Shown here piece by piece: positions 37,857-46,547 of a DNA stretch of 64,000 nucleotides. Position numbers and translations under genes: made by a program. The stretch comes from Pseudomonadota bacterium (GTDB lineage Bacteria; Pseudomonadota; Gammaproteobacteria; Burkholderiales; Rhodocyclaceae). The stretch is from contig JAGTRY010000005.1 in assembly GCA_018262235.1 (NCBI GenBank), positions 1-64,000 on the forward strand, read 5' to 3'. Within the stretch, counting starts at the first letter, position 1. Each line of letters starts with the position of its first letter. Under the pieces are notes generated by a model. That model saw only the letters and a list, made by a program, of their open reading frames with translations. It was not told the DNA's origin and made no database searches.

Positions 37857-38705
37857 TCAGGCCGCGGGCGCTTCTGCCACCAGAGGATATTCGACGAAAC
37901 CGCCCGGCCGGCAAAAGCTCAGGAGCCGGATGCCGGCATGCTGGGCGATCCGGATGGCCAGGGCTGTGGGCGCCGAAATCGTGGCAAGCACCGGAACATT
38001 CATCCGCGCAGCCTTGCGAACCAGCTCGTAGCTGGCACGGCTGGTCAGAAACACCAGACCAGTACCGGAATCGATACCCTGCCCGGCCATCCAGCCCAGA
38101 AGCTTGTCGAGGGCATTGTGGCGCCCCACATCTTCAAAGACGCGCAGGATCTCGCCTTGCGCCGAGCACCAGGCCGCCGCGTGCGCGCACCCCGTTGCCT
38201 GAGTGAGCGGCTGATGTTGCGGCAACTCGGCCAGAATCCGCTGAATGCTTGTGTGATCAATCGCACCGGCATGCACGGCATTAACCTTTTCCGGCTGCAA
38301 ATCAAGCAAGGCCAGACTTTCCGTTCCACACACGCCGCACCCGGTACGCCCCGTCAGGGTCCGGCGGTGTTCTTTCAGGCGCAGGAAAGCGGCCTGTGCA
38401 ATCGTGAGATGGACTTCCACGCTGTCAGAATGGCAGATCAGCTCCAGATCGTGGATCTCGCGCCGATTGGTGACAATGCCTTCCGACAACGCAAAACCCA
38501 GCGCGAACGCTTCCAGATCGGCCGGAGTGGCCATCATCACGGCATGCGAAATCCCGTTGAAGACCAGTGCCACCGGGCATTCCTCGGCCACCACGTCGTC
38601 ACTGGGCTTTGACTGGTCCAGACGATGACGCACGACGCCCAGCGTCTGCATGCATGCGGGGGCTTCTTCGGACACCGGGCATGCGTCGGAATCTGTCTGC
38701 GCCAT
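37857..38705 (-). CDS. fdhD: Formate dehydrogenase accessory sulfurtransferase FdhD
   Basis: A 282-aa protein that transfers sulfur from IscS to the molybdenum cofactor of formate dehydrogenase. It has the essential cysteine loop TGRTGCGVCGTESLALL, the HNALDKLLG motif, and the conserved TSRASYELVRKAARMNVPVLATISAPT segment. It lies six bases after moaA, at the 3' end of the formate hydrogenlyase run of genes, and serves the FdhF encoded 1.1 kb upstream. The full length matches the family. Confidence 0.95.
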   Translation of the reverse strand: MAQTDSDACPVSEEAPACMQTLGVVRHRLDQSKPSDDVVAEECPVALVFNGISHAVMMATPADLEAFALGFALSEGIVTNRREIHDLELICHSDSVEVHLTIAQAAFLRLKEHRRTLTGRTGCGVCGTESLALLDLQPEKVNAVHAGAIDHTSIQRILAELPQHQPLTQATGCAHAAAWCSAQGEILRVFEDVGRHNALDKLLGWMAGQGIDSGTGLVFLTSRASYELVRKAARMNVPVLATISAPTALAIRIAQHAGIRLLSFCRPGGFVEYPLVAEAPAA

Positions 38706-38711
38706 GCTGGC

Positions 38712-39713
38712 CTAGCCTCCGGTTTGCGACATGAAACGCATGATGCGCTGCGGTGCACTGGTGAATTCATGCCGGTGTGGTTTCAGATCGACGGCAGCCC
38801 GCAATACGTCCTCCAGCTCGCCATCACTGATGCCTGCGCGCAGTAGCGGGCGTAGTTCGACGCGCGCTTCCTGCCCCAGGCAAAGGTAGAGCGTACCATC
38901 CACGGCCAGCCGGACGCGATTGCAGCTTGCGCAGAAATGTTGCGTGATCGGCGTGATGAAGCCGATCTGGCTTTGCGCATCAGGCGTCTGCCAGTAACGG
39001 GCCGGGCCACCACCCAGCTCCGCAGAGCATGGCACCAGGCCAAATTTTTCGACGAGACGGCTGCGAACCGCATCCAGCGGCAAGAACCCCGTTTTGCGCC
39101 CGGCGTCGCCCACCGGCATGGCCTCGATCAAACGCAGGATGAAGCCATGCTCGATGCAGAACGCCGCCATGCGTTCGATCTCGTGATCGTTCACGCCCAG
39201 CATCGCCACCATGTTCAGCTTGATCGGCAAAAGCCCGGCCGCCTTGGCCGCCATGATGCCGGCCAGGGTCGCGTCCAGACTGTCCCGCCCGCAAACCCGG
39301 GTAATGCAATCGCGATCCAGCGAATCAAGGCTGACATTGATGCGCGCCAGCCCTGCCGATTTGAGCGCCACGGCATGCTTGTCCAGCTGCGTCGCATTGG
39401 TGGACAGGGACAGATCGTGCACGCCAGCCAGACCAGCCAGCGAACCAACGAGTTCGACCAGATGGCGCCGCAATAAAGGCTCGCCGCCCGTCAGACGGAC
39501 CCGCCCTACCCCCATGCGCGCGAAAGCCGCCACGACACGTTGGATTTCCGCAAAGCTCAGCCAGTCAGCCGGCTCGGCGTAGCCATCGAAATCCTTGGGG
39601 CGGCAATAGCTGCAGCGCAGGTCGCAACGATCCGTGACCGATACGCGCAAATAATCGATGCGTCGGCCAAAACGGTCCTGCAAGTCGGAAGCGGGAAGCG
39701 GTGAGGTGCGCAA
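38712..39713 (-). CDS. moaA: GTP 3',8-cyclase (molybdenum cofactor biosynthesis)
   Basis: A 333-aa radical SAM enzyme for the first step of molybdopterin synthesis. The N-terminal cluster motif is CDLRCSYC, with GGEPLLRRHLVELV as the SAM-binding GGE region; the C-terminal second cluster is represented by FCASCNRVRLAVDGTLYLCLG. The C-terminus ends in GG as in MoaA, where it is essential. The first usable codon is a TTG at 39713; no ATG or GTG occurs before the catalytic motif. It is preceded by a strong hairpin after fdhF and followed by fdhD, making it part of the formate dehydrogenase supply genes. Confidence 0.95.
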   Translation of the reverse strand: MRTSPLPASDLQDRFGRRIDYLRVSVTDRCDLRCSYCRPKDFDGYAEPADWLSFAEIQRVVAAFARMGVGRVRLTGGEPLLRRHLVELVGSLAGLAGVHDLSLSTNATQLDKHAVALKSAGLARINVSLDSLDRDCITRVCGRDSLDATLAGIMAAKAAGLLPIKLNMVAMLGVNDHEIERMAAFCIEHGFILRLIEAMPVGDAGRKTGFLPLDAVRSRLVEKFGLVPCSAELGGGPARYWQTPDAQSQIGFITPITQHFCASCNRVRLAVDGTLYLCLGQEARVELRPLLRAGISDGELEDVLRAAVDLKPHRHEFTSAPQRIMRFMSQTGG

Positions 39714-39749
39714 GAGCAGTTTTCCTGCCTGTCCGTTGAATCAAGCCAA

Positions 39750-39777
39750 GCATGCCCCAACCGAAGTCGGGACATGC
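39750..39777 (-). terminator. UUCG-loop hairpin between fdhF and moaA
   Basis: On the minus strand GCATGTCCCGAC pairs with GTTGGGGCATGC (two G-U pairs) around a TTCG tetraloop, 12 bp and very stable, about 13 bases after the fdhF stop. No T-run follows, so it may stabilise or process the transcript rather than end it. Confidence 0.5.
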
Positions 39778-39789
39778 TGCCAACACACC

Positions 39790-41940
39790 TCAGGCCAGTG
39801 CAGCCTTGCGCATGTCGGATTTCATCTTGCCGTAGACCTCTACCACATGGTTTTCGGCCCAGACCTGATCCGCAATGGCTTCGACCTTGACGGCACTGTA
39901 CTTGTATTCCGGCGTCTTCGAAATCGGGTCCAGGTGATCCACAGTCAGCTCATTACAGGCACCGATCCACCATTGATAGGTCATGTAAACCGCACCGGCA
40001 TTGACCCGGTCATTGACATTGGCACGCGTGATGACCTTGCCGCGCCGCGAAGAGACCCAGACCAGCGACTGGTCGGCGATCCCGAACTTCCTGGCGTCAT
40101 CCGGATGGATCTGCACGAAGCCGGGTTCGTCGGCCAGGGTTTGCAGCGCGCTGCAATTCCCGGTCATCGAACGGCACGAGTAGTGCCCGACTTCACGCAC
40201 TGTGCACAAGCCCAGTGGGTAGTCAGCATCGACCTTTTCCAGCGGCGCACGCCACTCGGCGGCAAACAGCAATGCCTTACCGCTGGGCGTATCGAACTTG
40301 TTGCCCTTGTACAACCACGGCGTGCCGGGATCCTCTTCGGTTTCGCAAGGCCATTGCACATAGCCCAGACCCGCCATTTTCTCGTAGGTGGCACCGGCGT
40401 ACAGATGGCACAGGCCGCGAAGCTCGTCCCAGATTTCCTGGGCATTGTTGTAGTGCATCGGGTAGCCCATGGCCGTGGCCATCAGGCTGTGGATTTCCCA
40501 GTCGTGCTTGACGTCGTAATCGGCGGGCGGATCGATGGCCTTGTAGCAGCGCTGGAAGCCGCGGTCGGCACTGGAGAAGACGTTTTCATGCTCGCCCCAG
40601 GAGGTTGCCGGGAAGATCACGTCGGCAACCATTGCGGTCTTGGTCATGAAGATGTCCTGCACGATGATGAGTTCGAGCTTCTCGAACTCACGGCGCATCA
40701 TGCCCAGATCCGGTTCGGTCTGCAGCGGATCTTCACCGAAGATGTAGTTGGCCTTGAGCTTGCCTTCATGAATCTTGTGCGGCACATCGGTCAGGCCATA
40801 ACCCTTTTCGGCGGGAATGCTCGGCACGCCCCAGGCCTTGGCGAATTTTTCGCGCGCAGCGGCGTCAGTCACGTAGTAATAGCCCGGCAAGGTATTAGGC
40901 AGTGCGCCCATGTCGCAGGCGCCCTGCACATTGTTCTGGCCGCGCACCGGGCCGACGCCCACATTCGGCCGAGCCAGGTTGCCGGTAATGGTGGCCAGGC
41001 TCGACAAGCCCTTGACGACGTCGACGGCCTGTCCCCACTGGGTCACGCCCATGCCCCACAGGATCGTGGCGGACGGCGCGGCGGCATACATACGGATTGC
41101 TTCGCGCACCAGCTGCGGATCCAGCCCGGTGATCTCGGCGGTGTATTCCGGGGTGTACTTGGCGACCATCGCCTTGTACTCCTCGAAACCTTCGGCGTAG
41201 TTCGCCACGAAGTCCGGCTTGTACAGGTTTTCGTTGATCAGCACATTGGCAAAGGCATTGACCAGTGCCATGTTCGAGCCGTTCTTGAGCGGCAGATACA
41301 GGTCGGCGATGCGCGCGGTCTCAATGATGCGGGGGTCGCACACGATGATCTTGGCCCCCTTTTCCTTGGCCTTGAGGATGCGCCGTGCCACGATCGGATG
41401 CGAATCGGCCGCGTTGTAGCCGAAAACCAGAATGCATTTGGTATCTTCGATCTCGCAGATCGAATTGCTCATCGCGCCATTGCCCAGCGTGACCATCAGC
41501 CCTGCTACGGACGGGCCGTGACAGACCCGCGCACAGCAGTCGATGTTGTTGGTGCCGATCACCGCACGGGCGAACTTCTGCGCCACGTAGTTCGATTCAT
41601 TGCCAGTACCGCGCGAGGAGCCGGTCAGCATGATCGAATCCGGGCCGTACTTTTCCTTGATCGCTTTCAGGCGCGAGGCAGCAAAGTCGATGGCTTCGTC
41701 CCAGGACACGGCTTCGAGTTCCGCGCCGCGCTGGCGACGGATCATCGGCCGCTTCAGACGCGGCGTCAGCAACTTGGTGTCATTGAGAAAATCCCAGCCG
41801 TAATAGCCTTTCAGGCACAGCTCGCCCTGATTGGTGACGCCGTTCGCGCCTTCCGCCCCGACGACCTTGCCGTTCTTGACCAGCAGGTTGATCTTGCAGC
41901 CAGAGCCACAGTACGGGCAAACCGTAATAACCTTTTCCAT
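39790..41940 (-). CDS. fdhF: Formate dehydrogenase H, cysteine variant
   Basis: A 716-aa molybdopterin oxidoreductase closely resembling E. coli FdhF. The [4Fe-4S] ligands are Cys8, Cys11, Cys15 and Cys42, with Lys44 following. The molybdenum ligand position 140 is Cys (TGT codon, 41521-41523) instead of selenocysteine, followed by the catalytic His141 in ARVCHGPSVAGL. The enzyme oxidises formate to CO2 and passes electrons to the ferredoxin-like subunits of formate hydrogenlyase. No twin-arginine signal is present, so it is cytoplasmic. It follows the HydN-like gene by 35 bp and belongs to the same transcription unit. Confidence 0.96.
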   Translation of the reverse strand: MEKVITVCPYCGSGCKINLLVKNGKVVGAEGANGVTNQGELCLKGYYGWDFLNDTKLLTPRLKRPMIRRQRGAELEAVSWDEAIDFAASRLKAIKEKYGPDSIMLTGSSRGTGNESNYVAQKFARAVIGTNNIDCCARVCHGPSVAGLMVTLGNGAMSNSICEIEDTKCILVFGYNAADSHPIVARRILKAKEKGAKIIVCDPRIIETARIADLYLPLKNGSNMALVNAFANVLINENLYKPDFVANYAEGFEEYKAMVAKYTPEYTAEITGLDPQLVREAIRMYAAAPSATILWGMGVTQWGQAVDVVKGLSSLATITGNLARPNVGVGPVRGQNNVQGACDMGALPNTLPGYYYVTDAAAREKFAKAWGVPSIPAEKGYGLTDVPHKIHEGKLKANYIFGEDPLQTEPDLGMMRREFEKLELIIVQDIFMTKTAMVADVIFPATSWGEHENVFSSADRGFQRCYKAIDPPADYDVKHDWEIHSLMATAMGYPMHYNNAQEIWDELRGLCHLYAGATYEKMAGLGYVQWPCETEEDPGTPWLYKGNKFDTPSGKALLFAAEWRAPLEKVDADYPLGLCTVREVGHYSCRSMTGNCSALQTLADEPGFVQIHPDDARKFGIADQSLVWVSSRRGKVITRANVNDRVNAGAVYMTYQWWIGACNELTVDHLDPISKTPEYKYSAVKVEAIADQVWAENHVVEVYGKMKSDMRKAALA

Positions 41941-41975
41941 GTTTGCAACTCTCTTTCAGGATGATTCGGTGTCAA

Positions 41976-42521
41976 TCAGAGTGACGGAGTGCCTGCAGCC
42001 TCAAGGGCTGCACGCTCCTGGCGACGCCGCAAGGTCAGATCCATGGCGGCACGGTCAAATACATGCAGGGCTTTGGTCGGGCAAACCGAGATACAGGCCG
42101 GTCCCAGCTCGCGTTCGGCGCACAGGTCGCACTTGTGCGCCTCGGCCTTCAGACCGTGCGTGAGCGTCACGCCGGCATAAGTTTTCGTGGCCGGGACGTT
42201 GATCACATCCATTGCGCCGAAAGGACAAGCCATCACGCAGGTCTTGCAGCCCACGCAGCGATCCTGCAACACCTGTACGCTGTTGTTGCGATACACGATG
42301 GCCGCGTTCGGACAGGCATTGACACAGGGCGCATCCTCGCAGTGACGACAGGTCACGGGCACGCTGATTTCCTGACTTTTTACGACCCGCAAACGCGGCG
42401 CAAAGCTCGCTGAAGACAGGGCTTCGACACCCGCCGCCCCTGAGTGCGACAGTACGCAGGCGACTTCGCAAGTACGACAGCCAATGCATTTACTGGGTTC
42501 TGCAAAAATAAACCGGTTCAT
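41976..42521 (-). CDS. 4Fe-4S ferredoxin-type electron carrier (HydN/HycB-like)
   Basis: A 181-aa protein with four clusters of cysteines: CIGCRTCEVAC, CRHCEDAPCVNACP, CVGCKTCVMACPFG and CDLCAERELGPACISVCP, thus four [4Fe-4S] centres as in HydN, HycB and HyfA. It is encoded directly upstream of fdhF, the position of hydN in E. coli, so it probably carries electrons from FdhF or helps its assembly. A strong AAGGAGA site precedes the ATG. The 61-bp gap to hycI contains no clear promoter. A second similar protein, HyfA, is encoded at the other end of the operon. Confidence 0.9.
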   Translation of the reverse strand: MNRFIFAEPSKCIGCRTCEVACVLSHSGAAGVEALSSASFAPRLRVVKSQEISVPVTCRHCEDAPCVNACPNAAIVYRNNSVQVLQDRCVGCKTCVMACPFGAMDVINVPATKTYAGVTLTHGLKAEAHKCDLCAERELGPACISVCPTKALHVFDRAAMDLTLRRRQERAALEAAGTPSL

Positions 42522-42582
42522 TCTGTTGTCTCCTTATCCCTACGCCAAGCATTCATGCCAATTCACCGTGCAGGCAGCTGAC

Positions 42583-43050
42583 TCACGCGGCCACCATACA
42601 CTCTAGACCGTCCAGTTCCTGCCCGGATTGAAGCCGCGAAAACAAAGCCTCGACGGCCTGTTTCACGACATCCATCATCGGAAAGGAATACGCCACGACA
42701 GCAGGCTGGATGCCGATGAAGACCACTTCCTCGACCTGCTCGCGCAAACGCTCGATCAGGAAACTGATCGGCAGGTTATGGGTCGTCATGAAAAACATTT
42801 CCGCAATGCAACGCTCATCGACGATGCGCATTTCACCGGGCGCCAAGCCCATGTCCGCAGCATCGACAATCACCACGCGACGCGGTGCCAGCGCCAGCAC
42901 TTCATGCGCATGATTTTCCGGTGCAGAACCCCCATCGATGACGGCCCAGCCAGCCAGTGGCTGTTGCAGCAGCATCTCGGCCAGCAAAGGACCGGCGCCA
43001 TCGTCGCCCATCATGCTGTTGCCGACAGCCAGCAAAACGTTCTCAATCAT
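42583..43050 (-). CDS. hycI: Hydrogenase 3/4 maturation endopeptidase HycI
   Basis: A 155-aa protein with the hydrogenase protease signature: GNSMMGDDGAGPLLAEML near the N-terminus (a nickel-contacting Asp), Asp in VIVDAADMGL, and His in MTTHNLPISFLIERL. It cleaves the C-terminal extension of the large subunit after nickel insertion; the HyfG encoded here still has a 32-residue extension after DPCYSCTDR. The ATG at 43050 overlaps the stop codon of the hycH-like gene; a GTG one codon upstream is possible. It belongs to the same operon. Confidence 0.93.
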   Translation of the reverse strand: MIENVLLAVGNSMMGDDGAGPLLAEMLLQQPLAGWAVIDGGSAPENHAHEVLALAPRRVVIVDAADMGLAPGEMRIVDERCIAEMFFMTTHNLPISFLIERLREQVEEVVFIGIQPAVVAYSFPMMDVVKQAVEALFSRLQSGQELDGLECMVAA

Positions 43051-43447
43051 CACGCCGCCTCACCATCAGATACATCGCCGGTTCGGCTTCAATGGCCGCC
43101 ATCGCCTGCATCAGCGTGTCTTGCCAGACCAGCGCTTCCGGCGCGAGCGTCGCGCGGAGACCATCAAGGGCTGCACCCAGCATCCGGATATGGCTCGAAT
43201 CGATGCTGATCTCGCCAAAGCGCAACACTCCTTCCAGCTTGCGCCGGGCTTCACCCTCGGGGAGAAGTCCGATCCAGTTCGAGAAGCCTTCAAGCGGGCA
43301 TTCCAGCACGGTCTTGAGGCAGTCAATCACGCCGATGTGATGCCCGACCGCCAGGGTGTAATACATCACCTGTTTGGCCTGCGCGGGCATATCCTCTTCA
43401 CGCTCGAGGAACTTCTGGCTCAGCGCGTAAAAAACAATCTTGCTCAT
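43043..43447 (-). CDS. Formate hydrogenlyase maturation protein HycH/HyfJ
   Basis: A 134-aa soluble protein matching the HycH/HyfJ family: VFYALSQKFLEREEDMPAQAKQVMYYTLAVGHHIGVIDCLKTVL near the N-terminus is its characteristic block. HycH is needed for maturation of the formate hydrogenlyase large subunit, with an unclear mechanism. It overlaps the end of hyfI by one base and the start of hycI by a few bases, so all three are translationally coupled. E. coli has the homologue as the last structural gene of both hyc and hyf. Confidence 0.9.
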   Translation of the reverse strand: MSKIVFYALSQKFLEREEDMPAQAKQVMYYTLAVGHHIGVIDCLKTVLECPLEGFSNWIGLLPEGEARRKLEGVLRFGEISIDSSHIRMLGAALDGLRATLAPEALVWQDTLMQAMAAIEAEPAMYLMVRRRDD

Positions 43448-44235
43448 CAGCCAAGTGCCGCCGAACTGATGGCATGCAGACGCGAGAAGATTTCGGTCAG
43501 CCGAGGATCACTTTCCTGCGCCAGATACTGTTGAATCCGGGCATTGAGTTCCTGGGGCGTCTTCAGATCAAGCAACGCCAGATATTTTTCAGCGATCTGC
43601 CGCCCATGCAGGTAGCCTGCCATGCGCCGCGCTTCACGTTCGATCTGCACCCGCACATCCAGCGGAATGCCGGGGAAAATCGGCGCCACGCGCTCATCTT
43701 CGCCTTCGACGTGATGCGTACCCTTGAGCTTCTGATCCAGCAAGCCCAGCGCTACGGCAAACCCGTAGATGGTTGCTGCCGGCGTCGGCGGGCAGCCGGG
43801 GATGTACACATCCACCGGCACGATCTTGTCCGTACCGCCCCACACGCAGTACAGGTCATGAAAGATGCCGCCACTGCAACCGCACGCGCCATATGACACG
43901 ACAATCTTCGGATCCGGCGCCGCATTGAAGGCCCGCAAGGCCGGAATCCGCATGGAGCGGGTCACCGCGCCGGTAAACAACAGGATGTCCGCATGGCGCG
44001 GCGAAGCCACCACCTTGATGCCGAAACGCTCGGCATCGAAGATCGGCGTGATGGCCGCGAAGATCTCGATTTCGCAACCATTACAGCCACCGCAATCGAC
44101 CCGATAGACATAGGCCGAACGCTGGATATCCTTCAGCAAGGTCTTCTTGAGTTTCGCGACCTGCTCATCCACCTTCAGTGGAACCGGCATGCTACCTGGC
44201 ACGAACAGGTTGGAGGGTTTGTCGATGGCATTCAT
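43447..44235 (-). CDS. hyfI: Hydrogenase-4 small subunit HyfI (NuoB-like)
   Basis: A 262-aa protein homologous to HycG/HyfI and NuoB. The cysteine ligands of the proximal [4Fe-4S] cluster appear in [21 protein letters not shown] and [14 protein letters not shown]. It forms the small subunit of the group-4 NiFe hydrogenase on the cytoplasmic side of the membrane. The ATG at 44235 ([11 protein letters not shown]) was chosen; the open frame upstream is the shadow of hyfH. It overlaps the end of hyfH by 4 bp. The C-terminal tail of about 60 residues (after [11 protein letters not shown]) is longer than in NuoB, as usual for this branch. Confidence 0.95.
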   Translation of the reverse strand: MNAIDKPSNLFVPGSMPVPLKVDEQVAKLKKTLLKDIQRSAYVYRVDCGGCNGCEIEIFAAITPIFDAERFGIKVVASPRHADILLFTGAVTRSMRIPALRAFNAAPDPKIVVSYGACGCSGGIFHDLYCVWGGTDKIVPVDVYIPGCPPTPAATIYGFAVALGLLDQKLKGTHHVEGEDERVAPIFPGIPLDVRVQIEREARRMAGYLHGRQIAEKYLALLDLKTPQELNARIQQYLAQESDPRLTEIFSRLHAISSAALG

Positions 44236-44786
44236 TTTGGCATCCCCTTGTTCATATGCTGACCCAGGGGCAGTTTTACCGGGCTCAGGACATTTTTCTT
44301 GCGCTTGCATTCCGGGCAGGTTTCGAAGTTCGAGCGCTGCGCCTCGACCTCGGCTTCCGGCGTCCCCGCCTGCACCAGCAAGGCCATCGCGTAATTGACC
44401 TCTTTGGTCGGCGCAAACGGACGGGCGCACACCGCGCAGTTCTGCAGGCTGAATGTGGCTTCCTGATACAGATCCTGCTTGTTGCCGACAGCCAGTTCGA
44501 ACTCTGGCGTCAAGCCGATGGCATGGGTCGGGCAAACTTCCTCGCAGCGTCCGCAAAAGATGCAGCGGCCAAGAAACAGGCTCCAGGTACGGGTTCCTGC
44601 CGCTTCATCCGTCTTTATGCTCAGAGCATTGGCCGGACAAGCCACCATGCAGGCCGCACAGGCGATGCAACGCTCGGCATCCAGCTCCGGCTTGCCACGG
44701 AAACCGGGGCTCACCGGGAACGGCGCAAACGGATACTTGGTCGTCGCTTCGCCAGCTTTGAAAATGGTCTTGAATAACTTGAGCAT
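44232..44786 (-). CDS. hyfH: Hydrogenase-4 ferredoxin-like subunit HyfH (NuoI-like)
   Basis: A 184-aa protein with two consecutive [4Fe-4S] motifs, [12 protein letters not shown] and [12 protein letters not shown], as in HycF/HyfH and NuoI. A further set of cysteines in QNCAVC and CPECKRKK near the C-terminus suggests a zinc or structural site, as seen in HycF. It links electron transfer from the FdhF-side ferredoxins to the small subunit HyfI. It lies 10 bp after hyfG and overlaps hyfI. Confidence 0.94.
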   Translation of the reverse strand: MLKLFKTIFKAGEATTKYPFAPFPVSPGFRGKPELDAERCIACAACMVACPANALSIKTDEAAGTRTWSLFLGRCIFCGRCEEVCPTHAIGLTPEFELAVGNKQDLYQEATFSLQNCAVCARPFAPTKEVNYAMALLVQAGTPEAEVEAQRSNFETCPECKRKKNVLSPVKLPLGQHMNKGMPK

Positions 44787-44796
44787 CGACAGCCCC

Positions 44797-46521
44797 TTAT
44801 TTCAGCGGCGAGTTCTTGCGCTCGCGGCCATAGCGTTCGATTTCCTTGTACGGCACGGTGGTCGACTTCTGCTTGCGCACATCCACCAGCGTCACCCGGT
44901 CGGTACAGGAGTAACAAGGATCGATACTCGCCACGATCAGCGGTGCATCGGACACGGTATTGCCACGCAGCATGTAACGCAGCGGTGGCCAGTTGGCATA
45001 GGTCGGCGCACGACAGCGCCAGCGATACAGCTTCTGGTTGTCACCCGTCATGCTCCAGTGGATGTCTTCGCCGCGCGGTGCTTCGGCAAAGCCGAGTGCA
45101 AACTTGTGCGGCTGATAGGCGAAGCCCTCGATCAGGATCGGACCTTCCGGCAGATTGGCCAGTGCATGCTCGATCATGGCGATGGAATCGAAGAACTCCT
45201 TGGCACGGATCATCACGCGCGACAGCACGTCACAGCCATCCATCACATGCAGCCCCATCGGCAGATCCGCATAGCCGGCATACGGGTGATCGACGCGGAT
45301 GTCGCGCTTGAAGCCACTGCCACGCACCAGCGGGCCCACCGGGCTGAAGTCGCGTGCCACCTTCGGATCCAGCCGGCCAACCCCGGCTGTCCGCTGGGCC
45401 AGATTCGGCGTTTCGAGCAGCATCTCGACGAGCTGGCCGACTTCGGTGCGCAATTCGCCACACAGCTTGATGGTCTGTTCGCGTTGCGCCTTGAGGATGT
45501 CGCGGCGCACCCCGCCGATCAGGTTCATGCCATAGGTCTTGCGCGAACCGGTCAGCAACTCGGCCATGGTCATGGACTTCTCGCGCACCCGGAAGAACTG
45601 CATGAAGCCGGTGTCAAAGCCCACAAAGTGGCAGGCCAGCCCCAGATTCAGCAGATGGCTGTGCAGCCGCTCGACTTCCAGGAAAACACTGCGGATGGCT
45701 TGCGCACGCCGTGGTGCCTTGATGCCCAATGCATTTTCAACGGAACTGGTGTACGCCACGCTGTGGGTGAAACCGCAAATTCCGCAGACCCGGTCGGACA
45801 GGAAGGTCACTTCGTCGTAACCCATGCGCGTTTCCGCGAGTTTTTCCATGCCGCGATGCACGTAGAACATGCGGTAATCGGCATCGACGATATCTTCGCC
45901 ATCGACGAACAGGCGGAAGTGCCCCGGCTCATCGGAAGTAATGTGCAGCGGTCCCAGCGGAACTTCGGTACTTGCCGTCGCCGCAGACGGGCCGTCATTG
46001 ACGAACTTGTAGGTTTCGTCATCGGTGGTCGGCGCCGGGCGCTCGCGGTAGCCCATCGAATCCTTGCGTAGCGGATGCAGGCCATCGGGCCAGTCATCGG
46101 GCAATACCAGGCGGCGCTCGTCGGGCAAGCCGACCGCACGCAAACCATACATGTCGAAGACTTCGCGCTCGCCCCACACGGCAGCCGGCACGCGTGGCGT
46201 GACTGACGGATATTCCTGCGAAACCGGATCAACCAGCACACGCACGACGACCCAGCTCTTGACGATGCCTTCCATCGAGAGCACGTAATACACCGCGAAG
46301 TTGCCATTGATCGGGCGTTCGTCATTGCCGAACAACACCGAGAGCCAACCGCCCTGGTCGTAATACAGCCACTCCACCACTTCGGGCAGAGAATTGGTCT
46401 TGACCGTGACCGTCACCTGATCCTCGGTTTGCCACTCTTCCTCAAGCACCACGGAAGGAAATTTCTGGCGCAAACCATCGACATAGTTACGGCCAATCTT
46501 GATCTCACCTGATACAGACAT
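44797..46521 (-). CDS. hyfG: Hydrogenase-4 large catalytic subunit HyfG (NuoCD-like)
   Basis: A 574-aa fusion of a NuoC-like N-terminal domain (residues 1-170) and the NiFe hydrogenase large-subunit domain. The nickel ligands are present: RVCGIC with Cys246 and Cys249 and, near the C-terminus, DPCYSC with Cys536 and Cys539. The protein ends with a 32-residue tail after Arg542, the exact place where E. coli HycE is cut by HycI; this tail is the maturation extension. So it encodes an active hydrogenase, not a Nuo subunit. The ATG at 46521 was preferred over a TTG at 46530 because GAGGAG is better placed. Evolution of H2 from protons and electrons is its role in formate hydrogenlyase. Confidence 0.96.
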   Translation of the reverse strand: MSVSGEIKIGRNYVDGLRQKFPSVVLEEEWQTEDQVTVTVKTNSLPEVVEWLYYDQGGWLSVLFGNDERPINGNFAVYYVLSMEGIVKSWVVVRVLVDPVSQEYPSVTPRVPAAVWGEREVFDMYGLRAVGLPDERRLVLPDDWPDGLHPLRKDSMGYRERPAPTTDDETYKFVNDGPSAATASTEVPLGPLHITSDEPGHFRLFVDGEDIVDADYRMFYVHRGMEKLAETRMGYDEVTFLSDRVCGICGFTHSVAYTSSVENALGIKAPRRAQAIRSVFLEVERLHSHLLNLGLACHFVGFDTGFMQFFRVREKSMTMAELLTGSRKTYGMNLIGGVRRDILKAQREQTIKLCGELRTEVGQLVEMLLETPNLAQRTAGVGRLDPKVARDFSPVGPLVRGSGFKRDIRVDHPYAGYADLPMGLHVMDGCDVLSRVMIRAKEFFDSIAMIEHALANLPEGPILIEGFAYQPHKFALGFAEAPRGEDIHWSMTGDNQKLYRWRCRAPTYANWPPLRYMLRGNTVSDAPLIVASIDPCYSCTDRVTLVDVRKQKSTTVPYKEIERYGRERKNSPLK

Positions 46522-46547
46522 TTGCTTCAATCTCCTCGCTGGGCCGT

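Noticed and set aside
41521-41523. Possible selenocysteine codon in fdhF
   Set aside because: The codon is TGT, not TGA, so no recoding is needed.
39658-41964. 768-codon open frame antisense to fdhF
   Set aside because: It mirrors fdhF almost exactly and has no recognisable domains.
42522-42582. TGGCATGAATGCTTGG before the hydN-like gene as a second sigma-54 promoter
   Set aside because: The distance from the GG to a downstream GC pair is 9 or 14 bases rather than the required 12.
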